This document shows, one piece after another, positions 1 to 10,757 of a DNA stretch of 64,000 nt. The notes beneath the pieces are model-generated. The model was not told the DNA's origin. It worked only from the letters and a program-made list of their open reading frames with translations, and did no database searches. Origin of the DNA: Uloborus plumipes (lineage: Eukaryota > Arthropoda > Arachnida > Araneae > Uloboridae); NCBI GenBank assembly GCA_038373865.1, contig JAXGGA010004660.1, positions 21,900 to 85,899 of the forward strand, given 5' to 3'. The translations under genes and the position numbers were made by a program. Position 1 is the stretch's first letter, and every line of letters begins with the position of its first letter.

Positions 1-704
1 GTTCGATTACCGATTACCGATCAATCGGTTGTCGATAATCGGCCGATTAATGATAAGGATGACTGTTTTTAATACTACCAATTTTACCATCACTGTTTTT
101 TCTCTCTTATACAATTCCGAGTTTAGAAATAGTAAGTAATTTATTTCCAAGAGAAGATTTTTTTTTTCCATTTTCCCAATTTTCACAAAATAATTTCAAT
201 ACTTTATCAAATTTCCTAGAGCCAATTTTCATATTATTTTCAATAACACTACATTAACACATTGTTAAATAATATTAATTGGACATTAAAATTCAGGAAA
301 AGGGGAAGGGACTCTGTATTTCAATTTAGGAGTACTTTAAATTTAAATTTTTTTAGTAATTAGTAGCAATTTAATTCAAGACTTTTATTCTTGGTGAAAA
401 TTAAAGGTTATCTAAAACACTGTACTAAGCAGAAAACTGTCGCCACATGAAAAATGTTGCATTATTGTCTATGTGTGTTATTCAAAGTAGGAGAATTAAT
501 TTATTAAAAACTTTACATCAACTGGGGTGAGGATTATTATTACTGTTCTTCAATTATTCATCGCATTTTCTTAGTGAAGGTAAACTTTCAGAATAAAATT
601 AAAAAAATATTCTTTGGCCAATTAATCGGCCCAATTTTGCAGATTATTAATAATCAGCTAAGTGGCCGATTAATCGGAACTGCCGATTAATCGGTGCATT
701 CCTA
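1..704 (+). mobile_element. hAT-like non-autonomous element, 5' end outside window
   Basis: Both ends of this stretch carry clustered ATCGG/CCGAT motifs (1-57 and 608-696), and the right end reads GGTGCATTCCTA, a hAT-style terminus. About 60-300 matches, in the opposite orientation, the copy ending at 12758, so this is a dispersed family. The matching left terminus would lie just upstream of the window. No coding sequence is visible inside. The superfamily call rests on the terminal motif only; no target duplication can be seen. Confidence 0.5.
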
Positions 705-1662
705 ATATTTAATACTATTATTAATACTAAAGGCAAAACTAAATTAGTACAAGTTGACGTGTTCAAGCGTTTCAGTTGTTTGTATGTAACTCCGAATAAA
801 AGGTAAAATTCACTTTCTTTGCAAATATAAAAGCAATAATATATTTAGAACAATTATTAATACTAAAGGCTAAAATATATTATATAAACTATATTACTAT
901 ATTACATGTTGCATTATAAGTGCATCTAAAAGCGTATTTTTTAGTTTTTTCAAACTAATTTAACCCTACACTGCATAGCGTTGCCAATTGGATACATGGA
1001 ATATTTTTCCTTGTTATCATGCATAAGGCAACTCAAGCATAAAAACCAAGTATTAGGTATCTGTAAAGCAAATAGAACCATCTATCCTCAAAATAATTTT
1101 TTTAAAAATGTGTTCCAATGTTTTCTTATTGCACTAAAAAACATATATATGTCTTTCAAAGAACAAAAAATCATGCAGTGTAGGGTTAAAGATTGTGCAA
1201 TGAGTTACCGCTCAGTAAGCCAGGGCTGAGGCAGAACTGTAGCAAATGCATAAGATAAATTCACTTTATCTACCAGTTTGTTGGCTATCTTAGCTACAAT
1301 AAGAGGATTTTTGCCTCCGGCTCGATCATTGGCTATTCCTAACTGAGGAGCCCATAATAATGGCAAAACTGCAGTCTTAGGATGCTATGATCGAGCTGTG
1401 GGTGCATTTGCTATAATTTAAAGATTATTTTTAATCTATATTTTAGGTATATTTTATTCATAAATTGAATGAATTTTATCCATTTATTTCATAATTTTTA
1501 TATCATAAATCATCTATTATAGCTCGGAACTACAAAAGTACATTTGGTCATACTATATTTTACGTACAAGCAACACATTTAAATGCAAGATTTTTAAATA
1601 ACTTTCATTTTTAACAACATTAATGTGGGGACTGATAAAAAACTATATCGCTCATTTTTCAG
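705..1662. other. AT-rich sequence upstream of the Spätzle exon
   Basis: No coding exon is convincing here. The stretch is presumably intron of the Spätzle-like gene, since the exon at 1663 starts with a splice acceptor and in mid-codon. Short open frames lack splice signals and biased composition. Confidence 0.4.
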
Positions 1663-1867
1663 GTTCGAAAACCACCAAATGCTATGCAGGGAAGGGTGCC
1701 GGTGCGAGCAACAGTATCGTCTGCACAGGTTGCTGGCGTTCGATCCCAAGAACGAGTGCCGTGGAATTTTCTCGGACTGGTTCCGATTCCCATCTTGCTG
1801 CGTTTGCATCTGCTACGACCTCACCCCTGACATTCCAAAAACCAGAAGCAGGAAAGGAAGAATGTGA
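1663..1867 (+). CDS. spz-like: Spätzle-like protein, terminal exon (C-terminal cystine-knot domain)
   Basis: The exon follows a pyrimidine-rich acceptor (tttttcag at about 1655-1662), completes a split codon, and gives 67 residues before a TGA at 1865-1867. The peptide holds eight cysteines (exon residues 8, 12, 14, 32, 45, 46, 48, 50) in the order of the Spätzle C-terminal knot, with hallmark segments GIFSDWF and [10 protein letters not shown]. Spätzle proteins are secreted, proteolytically activated NGF-like ligands of Toll receptors in immunity and development. The first half of the knot and the prodomain must lie on upstream exons; none was found in positions 1-1662. A basic tail (KTRSRKGRM) follows the knot. 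I cannot tell which Spätzle paralogue this is. Confidence 0.85.
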
Positions 1868-3854
1868 AAGGGGAAAATGTTTGTGCTGTGGACAGAATCC
1901 GAATTTCTGATTTGTTGAATTATATATTCTGTATGAAACAGTGATAAAATGGCTTGTAGCATAAGAATGGGTATACTTCTGTTGCTGGACATTATCATTT
2001 GGAAGAATGCATGTCATATTAAGTTATTTGATGGAGTCATATTAAAGTTGAGAAATTAAGTTATTTGTTGAAGGATTTTTTGAACGGACTTTAACTAGAA
2101 AGCGGTTGAAGATAATTATTTCTTTTCCTTCTGGCGTGAAAATTATAACCTAAACTTTATTTAAATGCTTAATTTGTCGTCAAAATTCTCATCTACATTT
2201 AGATAATTTTAACCCTTTAAAGACCTTAGGACATGTCGCCGTTCCTGAAGAACCGTGACGTAACTGTAAATTTTTGAGCAATAGAGTCAATGTTTATGGT
2301 ATCACAAAGCCTTGAAGCCCACGATGACACAACCACATAAGTGTATTTAAACTTTTGAAGGTTTGAGCTAAAGCTCTAAACAAGGAATACTGAATAGTAG
2401 CCACTAGCGACCGAAGTTGTAAGAAACGGTAACCACTTTTGCACTTTTGGTTACTATTTTGAGGAAAAGTGTGTTCATGTAGCTCAAAAAGTAAATCACC
2501 TATTCTCTATTCCTAACATTAACATCAAATTACAAGGTTATTATGACACCTCTACAAAAATAGCAAACAAAGTTTGAACGGATAGTTTTTTAAAGGAAAT
2601 TTTTTACAATTTTTTAAATGGAATAGGAACGTAAGTTATATAACTATGAGTAAATGAAAGTTAAGTTGAAAACCCATGAAGATTTGATTTATTCAGTGGT
2701 CAGAAAATTTGTTCCCTGACAGAACGCTTACTAAAGAAGAGCTCAAATAGTGCCAATATGCAAATTCAACTCGAAGGGAACAACAGTTGCCAGTTTTGGC
2801 TACTGTGATTTCATTCTTTGGTAGCCATTTTCAATGAAATGGTCGCTCGTTGGCGTCTGGCGACCGCTAATCTAGAACTATAGATGAAGCTTAATTTAAA
2901 GGAGCTATGACGTAATTAATTAAGAGTTGAAATTTAGGGTTAAAAGTTAACGTTTAGTTTCCGTGTCTGTAAATATAATAGAAAAACGCTCTATACATAC
3001 ATTTCTGTCATTTAAGTTTACTTATTTTCACAGTTAGTGTCTCAAATAAAAGTTTTTTTCTTCCTTTTAGTCTCCGGTAAATTTTCAGTTTTATCAGTTT
3101 TGTCATTATTCTTTTGGAACAGTGATATGTGTTCATTATGCTTGAAATTCATTTCATATGTTATCGAATGCAAATAATTTCTGAATTATTATTTTTTTTT
3201 CTTTTTGCGGCACTTGACTTTTATTAGCATCTTACTTTTTTATAATTTCCTATTCGCAACAAAGATTTTCATTGAAACGACCATTTTTATTTATTATACA
3301 TAGTTTCTCATCATGCAACTATGTTATTATTAAAAATAATGCAATTTAATCACATTTAACGAGTTCTATTACCTATTTCTGTCCCTTTCAGTTCTTCAAA
3401 ATACTGCAATTTAAATGTTAGTCACTTGAAATGTTCTTGTCTTTAAATTATTATAATGTTTTCTGTTTTATTTGTCAGATTAACTTATGTGAAGGATATA
3501 TTGAAAATAAATGTTTTAACAGAATCAGCATCAGTGTTGTTTATACAGGTATTTCAAATTTAAAATCAGAAACATTTATATCAATCACTGAACTGATAGA
3601 ATATGAAATAATTTAAGTTAAACTATTCTCAACTTCCAGAGCAGAGAATAGGGCAGCTTGGCTGAAACCGCCAAAGCATCCATGGAACCAGAGTGATCGC
3701 CATGGCGGCTCTCTGATGTCAAAAGGCAGCAGAGAAGACCAAACTGCTCTTTCCCGTTTCCTTAGCGGCCATCTACTGACAATGACGTTCATTAACGGAA
3801 CTAGAACCTTCGAGATGTGCACTAAGTGCTCTTCAGCTCAGGCCTCCCCTGAGC
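1868..3854. other. 3' UTR and AT-rich intergenic sequence
   Basis: No gene is visible. The first part is probably 3' UTR of the Spätzle-like gene; several AATAAA-type hexamers occur (for example near 3046 and 3507) but none can be chosen. About 3620-3854 is more GC-rich, and with the sequence after 10198 forms the site into which the gypsy element inserted. Confidence 0.4.
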
Positions 3855-3858
3855 ATAT

Positions 3859-4467
3859 TGTAACGAGTCCGTAGCACCTTCAACTTTCTTCAAATGAGCA
3901 TTCCAATCTTGAGGAAGTAACTATAAATTTATTTACAAGTATGTACACTATTTACAAAAGGAGCAGGAAACAATTGCTAAACATCCAGCAATTAGGTAGC
4001 AAAACAGTACACTGTACTCTCAACAGTAATTCAGCACCACGTATCTAACGTGAACAGTAATTAAGCAATTACAAAAGCAAAACATCGCCCAAGCGAATAG
4101 CGAATAAAACGAGCATCTCAGAAAACCCATCTGAGAAAAACTGACTGACTTGTGTTCAAGGCCAGCTATTTATACACGGAAAGAAATGTCCACAATATTC
4201 GAGAAAAACCTGGAATATTTTGTTTCCTTCCTAACATTACGTAATCCATTCACAAATTCTAGCGATAAGAAAAAAACCACGCGAAAATGTCTTCACGCTT
4301 ATTAAAGTTAGGGCAAGTGTAAAAACTACAAAACGTTACAGGGCCGGTATACAAGTGATAAAAGTGATATCTTCAGATACATTTGCAACATGTCGCCAGA
4401 TAAAACCAAAACTAATGAAAATAATGCAAGGCCGGAAAAACAACAACTATTTACAAGATTTGTAACA
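3859..4467 (-). repeat. 3' LTR of the gypsy element
   Basis: This 609-bp copy of the repeat at 9586-10194 begins TGTAACG and ends TTTGTAACA on the plus strand. It lies downstream of the integrase stop at 4700 on the coding strand. Seen differences from the other LTR are three substitutions (ttgct/tcgct, ggcca/ggtca, ttcct/ttcat contexts). Confidence 0.95.
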
Positions 4468-4484
4468 TTGCCCCCTTCCCAAGG
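4468..4484 (-). promoter_or_regulatory. Polypurine tract of the gypsy element
   Basis: On the coding (minus) strand the bases just before the 3' LTR read CCTTGGGAAGGGGGCAA, a purine run in the position where plus-strand DNA synthesis is primed. Confidence 0.75.
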
Positions 4485-4699
4485 ACTGCACGTCCCGGGC
4501 AGTACAATCCCCAGAAAGGAAGCAAGGGAAAATTTACAGATGCACACATTACGTGATAACCAATCATAAACATGATAAACAATAACAATGAGAACATGAA
4601 CGAAATAATAACATTGATAAAGTCATATTACAGACAATTAAAGGCAAAAGTTATATACAAAATTTACAAACAAATTACCATGGTAGCTTTAGATTTACT

Positions 4700-5290
4700 T
4701 TATGAACTATGGCCATAGTATGGGGCTAGCCGATCATAATGGACAACCCTAGGTTTTGAATGTGATGACTTCTGGATCCTCACTACGACGTCGTTCAGCC
4801 GGTGGAGAACTGTGTAAGGTCCATCCCAATGCGACTGTAATTTGGGTGACAGACCTTTACGTCGGATGGGATTCCATAGCCATACTTTGTCACCTTCTTG
4901 AAAGTCATGATCAGTGGACCTTGTGTCGTATCGGGTCTTCATCTTCTCCGTCGCGATGTTGATTCGCTCCCGTGCAAAGTGATGAACGTCTTCCAACCGG
5001 GCCTGGAGATCCTGGACGTACTCCTCAGGCGATGAAGGCGCATCTGGAGGGAGACCGAAGACGAGATCACAAGGCAGCCGAAGCTCTCGGCCGAAGAGCA
5101 TCTGTGATGGGGAATATCCAGTGGTCTCGTGGACAGCACTGCGGTAGGCCAGCAGGAACAGAGGAAGTTTCTTGTCCCAATCTTGTTGATTTTTGGAGAC
5201 CATAAGCGAGAGATTATTAAGGATTGTCCTGTTGAATCTCTCCACCATGCCGTCCGATTGTGGGTGTAGTGGTGTCGTTCGAGTTCTCAA
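4700..5290 (-). CDS. Gypsy integrase, second half of catalytic core and C-terminus (frame-shifted from pol)
   Basis: The open frame continues the integrase after a one-base frame change near 5286. It carries the end of the DDE core (HPQSDGMVERFNRT, with the catalytic Glu in VERFNR), the LPLFLLAYRSAVHETTGYSPSQ segment typical of gypsy integrases, and a GPYTVL region like the GPY/F module near the C-terminus. Stop is at 4700-4702. No chromodomain follows. The open frame extends upstream to 5374, but that part is out of register with the integrase homology. Confidence 0.85.
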   Translation of the reverse strand: MRTRTTPLHPQSDGMVERFNRTILNNLSLMVSKNQQDWDKKLPLFLLAYRSAVHETTGYSPSQMLFGRELRLPCDLVFGLPPDAPSSPEEYVQDLQARLEDVHHFARERINIATEKMKTRYDTRSTDHDFQEGDKVWLWNPIRRKGLSPKLQSHWDGPYTVLHRLNDVVVRIQKSSHSKPRVVHYDRLAPYYGHSS

Positions 5291-8200
5291 TTTTGAGGAT
5301 TTTACATAGGCCCTTAAACACAGCAGAGATGAAGTTTCTCCCCTGATCGGAGTGGATCTGCAAAGGTGTCCCATATCTCGAGATCCAATGCTGGACTAGA
5401 GTCTCTGCTACAGTGGTAGCTTCTTGATCCGGAATGGAATATGCTTCGGGCCATTTGGTGAAATAGTCAATGGAAACGAGAATGTATTTGTTCCCATCAG
5501 TAGTTTTCGGTAGAGGACCAAGAATGTCGATCCCGATTCGTTCGAAAGGAGCTCCTACGTTGTAAAGATGTAGCTTCCCGCGGCTTCTTCTCTTCGGTCC
5601 TTTACGGGCAGCACAGGCGTCACAAGAATGACACCACTTCTCTACGTCATCCTTCGCCTTGCTCCAGAAGAAGCGTTCTCGAACCTTGCAGAGGGTTTTC
5701 AACACACCAAAATGTCCTCCAGTCGGACTACTGTGCAACTCCTTTAGAACGTCTGGAATTCTTGATCTGGGAAGGAGTAACTGCCATTTGAATGCTTTAC
5801 CATCGTCAGATTCCCATTTCCGATACAGGACGCCATTTCGCAGCTGGAGAGAGTTCCATAGAGCCCAGTATCTTTTCGTTGCAGGACTGTAGATAGAAAT
5901 GTCTTGCCAACTAGGTCGCCGACTGTCTTTTTCCATTAACTCTATGATAGGCTTTAGGTCTGGGTCTTCAAGCTGATCTTTTCTTACTTGGTCGTCACTC
6001 CATGGATCAGGATCTGAAGATGATGAAGTAGCAGTAACTTGACAGGCAGTAGGGATTGTCGTCCCGTACTGTTTCTCAATTCGGGAGCAATAATGGCAGT
6101 TCTCGGAACAAGGTCTTCTTGATAATGCGTCAGCATTCCCGTGTGACATGCCTTTTCGGTGCTTAATCTCGATGTCATATTCCTGGAGCCGCTGTATCCA
6201 CCTGGCTACCTGGCCCTCTGGATTCTTGAAATTCAACAGCCAAGTTAAAGAGGCATGATCAGTCCGGAGCAGGAATTTACGGCCGTAGAGGTAATGATGG
6301 AAATGTTCTACAACTTTAACTATGGCGAGCAATTCCTTTCTCGTGACACAATAATTTCGCTCCGACTTGGATAAGCATTTGCTCCAGTAGGCGATGACAT
6401 GCTCGTTACCGTCTATTTCTTGAGATAAAACAGCTCCAACGCTCTCGTGGCTCGCATCAGTGTCGAGTATGAAGGATTTTCCAGGCTGAGGATAAGAGAG
6501 AATAGGCGTTGATGTTAAAGCCTCCTTCAGCTGTAGAAATGCATCCTCGCATTCTTTGGACCATTCAAATTTCTGTTTGCTCTCCGTCAGCTTATGCAAA
6601 GGTCGTGCAGTGTTGGAAAAATTCTTCACAAACTTCCTGTAGTACGTGCAGAGCCCCAGGAAACTGCGCAGCTGATGGACATTTTCAGGGCGGCTCCAAT
6701 TCTTGACTGCAGATACCTTATCTGGATCTGTTCGTACACCCTCAGAAGAGATAATGTGACCAAGGTAGTTCACCTCACGGCGGAACAAATTACATTTGGA
6801 CGGGCTTAACTTCAGGTTGGCTTCCTTAAGCTTTTGAAGCACCTTCCTAAGATTAGCCAAATGTTCCTCAAAACTGCGTCCTATGATGATGATGTCGTCC
6901 AAGTAGACAAGACAAGATTCATAAGAAAGTCCTCGTAACACTGACTCCATAAGACGCTCGAACGTGGCTGGTGCATTGCAGAGGCCGAACGGCATCACTT
7001 TAAACTGCCACAAGCCTTGTCCGGTTGTAAACGCCGTCTTCTCTCGGTCGTCGGGGTGTATCTCCACCTGCCAGTAGCCGCTCTTTAAATCCAGGGTCGA
7101 AAACCACTTGTGTCCGGAAAGGGTGTCCAGCGTGTCATCGATCCGTGGAAGAGGGTAACTGTCTTTCTTGGTGATGTCATTCAGGCGTCGGTAATCAACA
7201 CAAAATCTGGTGGAGCCGTCTTTCTTTCGGACCAAGACGATAGGGGATGCCCAAGGACTGGATGAGGGTTCGATGATGTCATTCTCCTGCATCTCTTTTA
7301 CGAGGATCTCAACCTCTTCCTTCTTGGCGAACGGTAGTCGTCTTGGATGCTGCTTGATAGGGGGATGATCTCCAGTGTCGATCCTATGCTGCGCTAAACT
7401 CGTGCGACCAACATCTTCGGGTGTAGATGAAAACACCTGCTTGAAGTCGTCCACCAATTTTTCCGCAGCGTATCTTTGATCCTTCGATAATGCTGCACTC
7501 CCAATTAATTTCGAAGTCAAGGACTCGGAAGACACAGCGGAGGAGGAATCAATTCTTCTGATGATGCAGTTTACGGGAGTACAAGTTGCCAACACTTCTC
7601 CTTTCTTAATATTCCTCGGTCTTTCACTTACATTGGCGACTCTCACAGGAACTGCATTCTTTGAAAGGTCCACAAGTGTAGATGCCACTAGTACTCCTTT
7701 TGGGCTATTATTCTGGTTAGGATATTCAATTAAACCGAATTTAAAGCTGTTGTTTTCTTTGATGGAGCCTGGTATTAGTACTTCTGATCTAGAGGGAATC
7801 AATGAATCAGTTTGGGCTATTATTTGATGAGCAGATTTTAAGTTATTTTCGGTATTGAAAATCACTATGTCTTCCCTCATCGAGTGCAGCTCATTATTTT
7901 TAAAGTCAATAGAAAAATCAAATTTTCTCAAAAAGTCCAGTCCGAGAATGAAGGGATCTGTAATGTCAGCGACGAATGCCGTGTGATGGTAAGTGGCGCT
8001 TCCGAACATTATTTCTAAGTTCACTTTTCCTTCAATCTCGATTTTGTCACCTGTCACAGTTTGGAGAGTAACGCAGGGCGGCGTCCATAAGATCTTGAGT
8101 CCAAATTGACGAGCCACATCAGTCTTAATAATGGTAACGTTGGCTCCTGTGTCCACAATCATTTCGCAGGGAAACCCATTCACATAAGCGTAAATGAAGA

Positions 8201-8423
8201 GTCCGTTGCAGCCGCCACTTCTTGGGGAAATCTGGAAAACTTTGGGAGACGTCTTCTTTTCTTGGCGAGCTTCGCAATTCTTTCGTACGTGGCCCTCACC
8301 GCCACATTTCCAGCACTTCAGTGGTTGTCCACTTTGGTCTTTGCGAGTCTTCTTCAGGGTCCCCAAGATCTCTGATTTGTCGCTCAACTTCCGAGAGACG
8401 AGTTGAGTTTGAATCCTGGACAC
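5217..8423 (-). CDS. Gypsy Pol polyprotein (zinc knuckle, protease, RT, RNase H, integrase N-terminal part)
   Basis: The frame encodes 1068 residues. In order: CCHC knuckle CWKCGGEGHVRKNC (residues 37-50), aspartic protease DTGA (91-94), reverse transcriptase with YLDD (507-510), RNase H starting at DTDAS (654-658), an integrase HHCC zinc region (HFG...CHSCDAC) and the first two catalytic acids of the DDE core (GIDILGP and HSDQGRNF). The last 20 or so residues are out of register because of a frame change near 5286; the true continuation is at 4700-5290. The first methionine is not the natural start: the knuckle belongs to the end of gag, and gag runs into this frame at a GGGG run (8361-8364). 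Confidence 0.93.
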   Translation of the reverse strand: MSRIQTQLVSRKLSDKSEILGTLKKTRKDQSGQPLKCWKCGGEGHVRKNCEARQEKKTSPKVFQISPRSGGCNGLFIYAYVNGFPCEMIVDTGANVTIIKTDVARQFGLKILWTPPCVTLQTVTGDKIEIEGKVNLEIMFGSATYHHTAFVADITDPFILGLDFLRKFDFSIDFKNNELHSMREDIVIFNTENNLKSAHQIIAQTDSLIPSRSEVLIPGSIKENNSFKFGLIEYPNQNNSPKGVLVASTLVDLSKNAVPVRVANVSERPRNIKKGEVLATCTPVNCIIRRIDSSSAVSSESLTSKLIGSAALSKDQRYAAEKLVDDFKQVFSSTPEDVGRTSLAQHRIDTGDHPPIKQHPRRLPFAKKEEVEILVKEMQENDIIEPSSSPWASPIVLVRKKDGSTRFCVDYRRLNDITKKDSYPLPRIDDTLDTLSGHKWFSTLDLKSGYWQVEIHPDDREKTAFTTGQGLWQFKVMPFGLCNAPATFERLMESVLRGLSYESCLVYLDDIIIIGRSFEEHLANLRKVLQKLKEANLKLSPSKCNLFRREVNYLGHIISSEGVRTDPDKVSAVKNWSRPENVHQLRSFLGLCTYYRKFVKNFSNTARPLHKLTESKQKFEWSKECEDAFLQLKEALTSTPILSYPQPGKSFILDTDASHESVGAVLSQEIDGNEHVIAYWSKCLSKSERNYCVTRKELLAIVKVVEHFHHYLYGRKFLLRTDHASLTWLLNFKNPEGQVARWIQRLQEYDIEIKHRKGMSHGNADALSRRPCSENCHYCSRIEKQYGTTIPTACQVTATSSSSDPDPWSDDQVRKDQLEDPDLKPIIELMEKDSRRPSWQDISIYSPATKRYWALWNSLQLRNGVLYRKWESDDGKAFKWQLLLPRSRIPDVLKELHSSPTGGHFGVLKTLCKVRERFFWSKAKDDVEKWCHSCDACAARKGPKRRSRGKLHLYNVGAPFERIGIDILGPLPKTTDGNKYILVSIDYFTKWPEAYSIPDQEATTVAETLVQHWISRYGTPLQIHSDQGRNFISAVFKGLCKILKIENSNDTTTPTIGRHGGEIQQDNP

Positions 8424-8941
8424 TTACTTCCACGCCCCTGATTGAGTGGCGATCCTTACGGGATGTTTGCTGTGCAGCCTCGAACTTCATTGCGTAGACC
8501 AGACCGGATTTAAGATCTTTGATGTCCGCCATCCGGAGAGCCGTCTGAATTTCTGGATTTCGCACTCCATCTATGAAGTAGTTCAGGGCCAGGCTATCGC
8601 GAACACCCGAAGGACAGTCCGAGAAGGCGAGATGGGAAAGCCTCTCAACGTCTGCTGCAAAAACTTGCAAAGTCTCTCCAGCCCTCTGGAGTCGGGATTT
8701 GAGCTGAAGTTGGCTGAATTCTTTTTGGCAGGATTCGCCAAAGCGAAGCTCCAAGGCCGATGATAAGGCTTCGAAGTCACGGTGCTTGTCCTCTGGAAAG
8801 GTCTGTAGTATATTAGCTGCATCCCCTCTCAGCGAGGCTGCAAGGTGACAGGCTTTCGTGGAAGAGTCCCAGGAGTTTGCTTCTGCAACGATGAGGAACT
8901 GCTTCTTGTAAATATTCCACGAGGTCTTCCCGTCAAAAGTG
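8296..8941 (-). CDS. Gypsy Gag, C-terminal capsid part (frame-shifted)
   Basis: This frame continues gag after a one-base change near 8940 and holds the conserved capsid-like region, including NIYKKQF, LRGDAA, LELRFG and LSHLAF-type segments known from gypsy gag proteins. The frame runs on to a stop at 8296, but homology jumps to the pol frame at the GGGG run 8361-8364, just before the zinc knuckle. That second jump could be programmed frameshifting or an indel. Confidence 0.75.
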
Positions 8942-9488
8942 GCAGTTTGATGGATGGACGAGAAGTTCCAGCTGCAGCTACACAGTCACTTGAGTTGTTG
9001 TAGGATGCTGATAACTTTGATTCAAGTTCTTTAATTTTCTTTTCCACGTGATTCTCTACTGTGGTGATTCGATTCTCAACACCGTCAACTTTTTCTTCTA
9101 GAACCTCCACTTTATTTTCTATGTTGGTAAATTTAGTTTCCACCAAACTTTTCATTGACGTTAGATCGCTCTTAATTTCTTCTTGACTTGAAGTTATGCT
9201 CGCGGTTAAATCACTCTTTAATTGTTCTTGATTTGTTGCCAGATCATTTTTTAATTGTTCTTGATTCGCAGCCATGTCATTTTTTAATTGTTCTTGATTA
9301 GTTGCCAGATCAATTTTTAATTGTTCTTGATTAGTAGCCATAATCGCCATATCATTCTTTAATTGTTCTTGATTCGCAGCCATGTCATTTTTTAATTGTT
9401 CTTGATTCGCAGTCATGTCACTTTTAACAGCGTTGATCGCATCAAGGAGTTTTTGCAGTTGTTCCTCCATTGCTCGAGTAATCACCAT
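8829..9488 (-). CDS. Gypsy Gag, N-terminal coiled-coil part
   Basis: The start ATG (9486-9488) is the first after the primer-binding site. Residues about 25-110 are a tandem array of an 11-residue unit of the type ANQEQLKNDMA (33 bp in DNA, about 9200-9420), followed by further heptad-like sequence. An 11-residue repeat of this kind suits a hendecad coiled coil. One unit carries three extra residues. After KLP (about residue 182) the frame leaves the gag homology, which resumes one base over, so the last 35 residues encoded here are not natural. Confidence 0.75.
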   Translation of the reverse strand: MVITRAMEEQLQKLLDAINAVKSDMTANQEQLKNDMAANQEQLKNDMAIMATNQEQLKIDLATNQEQLKNDMAANQEQLKNDLATNQEQLKSDLTASITSSQEEIKSDLTSMKSLVETKFTNIENKVEVLEEKVDGVENRITTVENHVEKKIKELESKLSASYNNSSDCVAAAGTSRPSIKLPLLTGRPRGIFTRSSSSSLQKQTPGTLPRKPVTLQPR

Positions 9489-9563
9489 AAAATTCCGAAG
9501 TCAAAAAGTCCTTAGGAAGAAAAGTCCAAGTTCACAGATAATTCCAAGAAAGTCCTTGAAGAT

Positions 9564-9581
9564 GCCCCACGTTGGGCGCCA
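9564..9581 (-). promoter_or_regulatory. tRNA primer-binding site of the gypsy element
   Basis: On the minus strand TGGCGCCCAACGTGGGGC begins four bases inside the 5' LTR. It starts with the TGG expected opposite a tRNA CCA end. The primer tRNA is not identified. Confidence 0.8.
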
Positions 9582-9585
9582 AAAT

Positions 9586-10194
9586 TGTAACGAGTCCGTA
9601 GCACCTTCAACTTTCTTCAAATGAGCATTCCAATCTTGAGGAAGTAACTATAAATTTATTTACAAGTATGTACACTATTTACAAAAGGAGCAGGAAACAA
9701 TCGCTAAACATCCAGCAATTAGGTAGCAAAACAGTACACTGTACTCTCAACAGTAATTCAGCACCACGTATCTAACGTGAACAGTAATTAAGCAATTACA
9801 AAAGCAAAACATCGCCCAAGCGAATAGCGAATAAAACGAGCATCTCAGAAAACCCATCTGAGAAAAACTGACTGACTTGTGTTCAAGGTCAGCTATTTAT
9901 ACACGGAAAGAAATGTCCACAATATTCGAGAAAAACCTGGAATATTTTGTTTCATTCCTAACATTACGTAATCCATTCACAAATTCTAGCGATAAGAAAA
10001 AAACCACGCGAAAATGTCTTCACGCTTATTAAAGTTAGGGCAAGTGTAAAAACTACAAAACGTTACAGGGCCGGTATACAAGTGATAAAAGTGATATCTT
10101 CAGATACATTTGCAACATGTCGCCAGATAAAACCAAAACTAATGAAAATAATGCAAGGCCGGAAAAACAACAACTATTTACAAGATTTGTAACA
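9586..10194 (-). repeat. 5' LTR of the gypsy element
   Basis: The 609-bp partner of 3859-4467. In the minus-strand reading it precedes the primer-binding site and gag, so it should hold the element promoter. I do not see an unambiguous TATA box that would fix the start site. Confidence 0.95.
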
Positions 10195-10757
10195 ATATTT
10201 TATCATGTCTGGGGCTTTCCAAATTGGATCTTATCCAAAACCCATTGATGGTTCTTGACTTTCTACGGGTGAACAGACTCATGGACCTGATCTAGCTCTA
10301 CTGGTCTCGGGGATCAGAACAAACAAACAATAATTTAAGTTTGTTTTTCTGATTTGCGTACTTGATGACAGATGACAAAATTTCTGTTCATTTCGTAATA
10401 ATTGACTCGCATTTAGCTCTCTGCCCCTCATATTTCAACGGAAAATGCTGAATTTTAAACTACAAAAGTGCTTGCTATCATAATTTCAGTTAGAGTACAT
10501 TGTGGAAAATATAACTACAGTGAACTCTCACTTATGCGCCGGCCCAAGGGACCAACAGAAAAAAGTGCATAAGTGAGAGAGACGTATAAGTGAACAACCC
10601 TATTTAAAGGTCTAAAACGCAACATAAGTTCTAATGAGAGCATGAATAAGAATGTTTCTACAGAAAAAGAACATATTACTACGGTTTGGTAATTACTGTA
10701 AGAAAACAAAAATTGTAGCGTACCTAATCAACAAATTGTTCCCTTTAAAACGATATA

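Larger units (their letters stand above)
3855..10198 (-). mobile_element. Ty3/gypsy LTR retrotransposon, nearly complete, recent
   Basis: Two 609-bp direct repeats bound an internal region that reads PBS, gag, protease, RT, RNase H, integrase on the minus strand. The LTRs start TG and end CA and are flanked by a 4-bp duplication ATAT (3855-3858 and 10195-10198). By eye the LTRs differ at about three positions, so insertion was recent. A tRNA primer-binding-like site starting TGGCGCCC lies at 9564-9581 and a purine tract (minus strand) lies at 4468-4484. Coding is interrupted by one-base frame changes near 8940, 8362 and 5286. The 4-bp duplication and domain order fit the 412/mdg1 side of gypsy, but the clade is a guess. 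Confidence 0.95.

Noticed and set aside
981..1229. Open frame of 82 residues on plus
   Set aside because: No coding composition, no splice signals, and it lies in AT-rich sequence between a hAT-like element and the Spätzle exon.
1682..2017. Minus-strand frames opposite the Spätzle exon
   Set aside because: Shadows of the real exon; no family signal.
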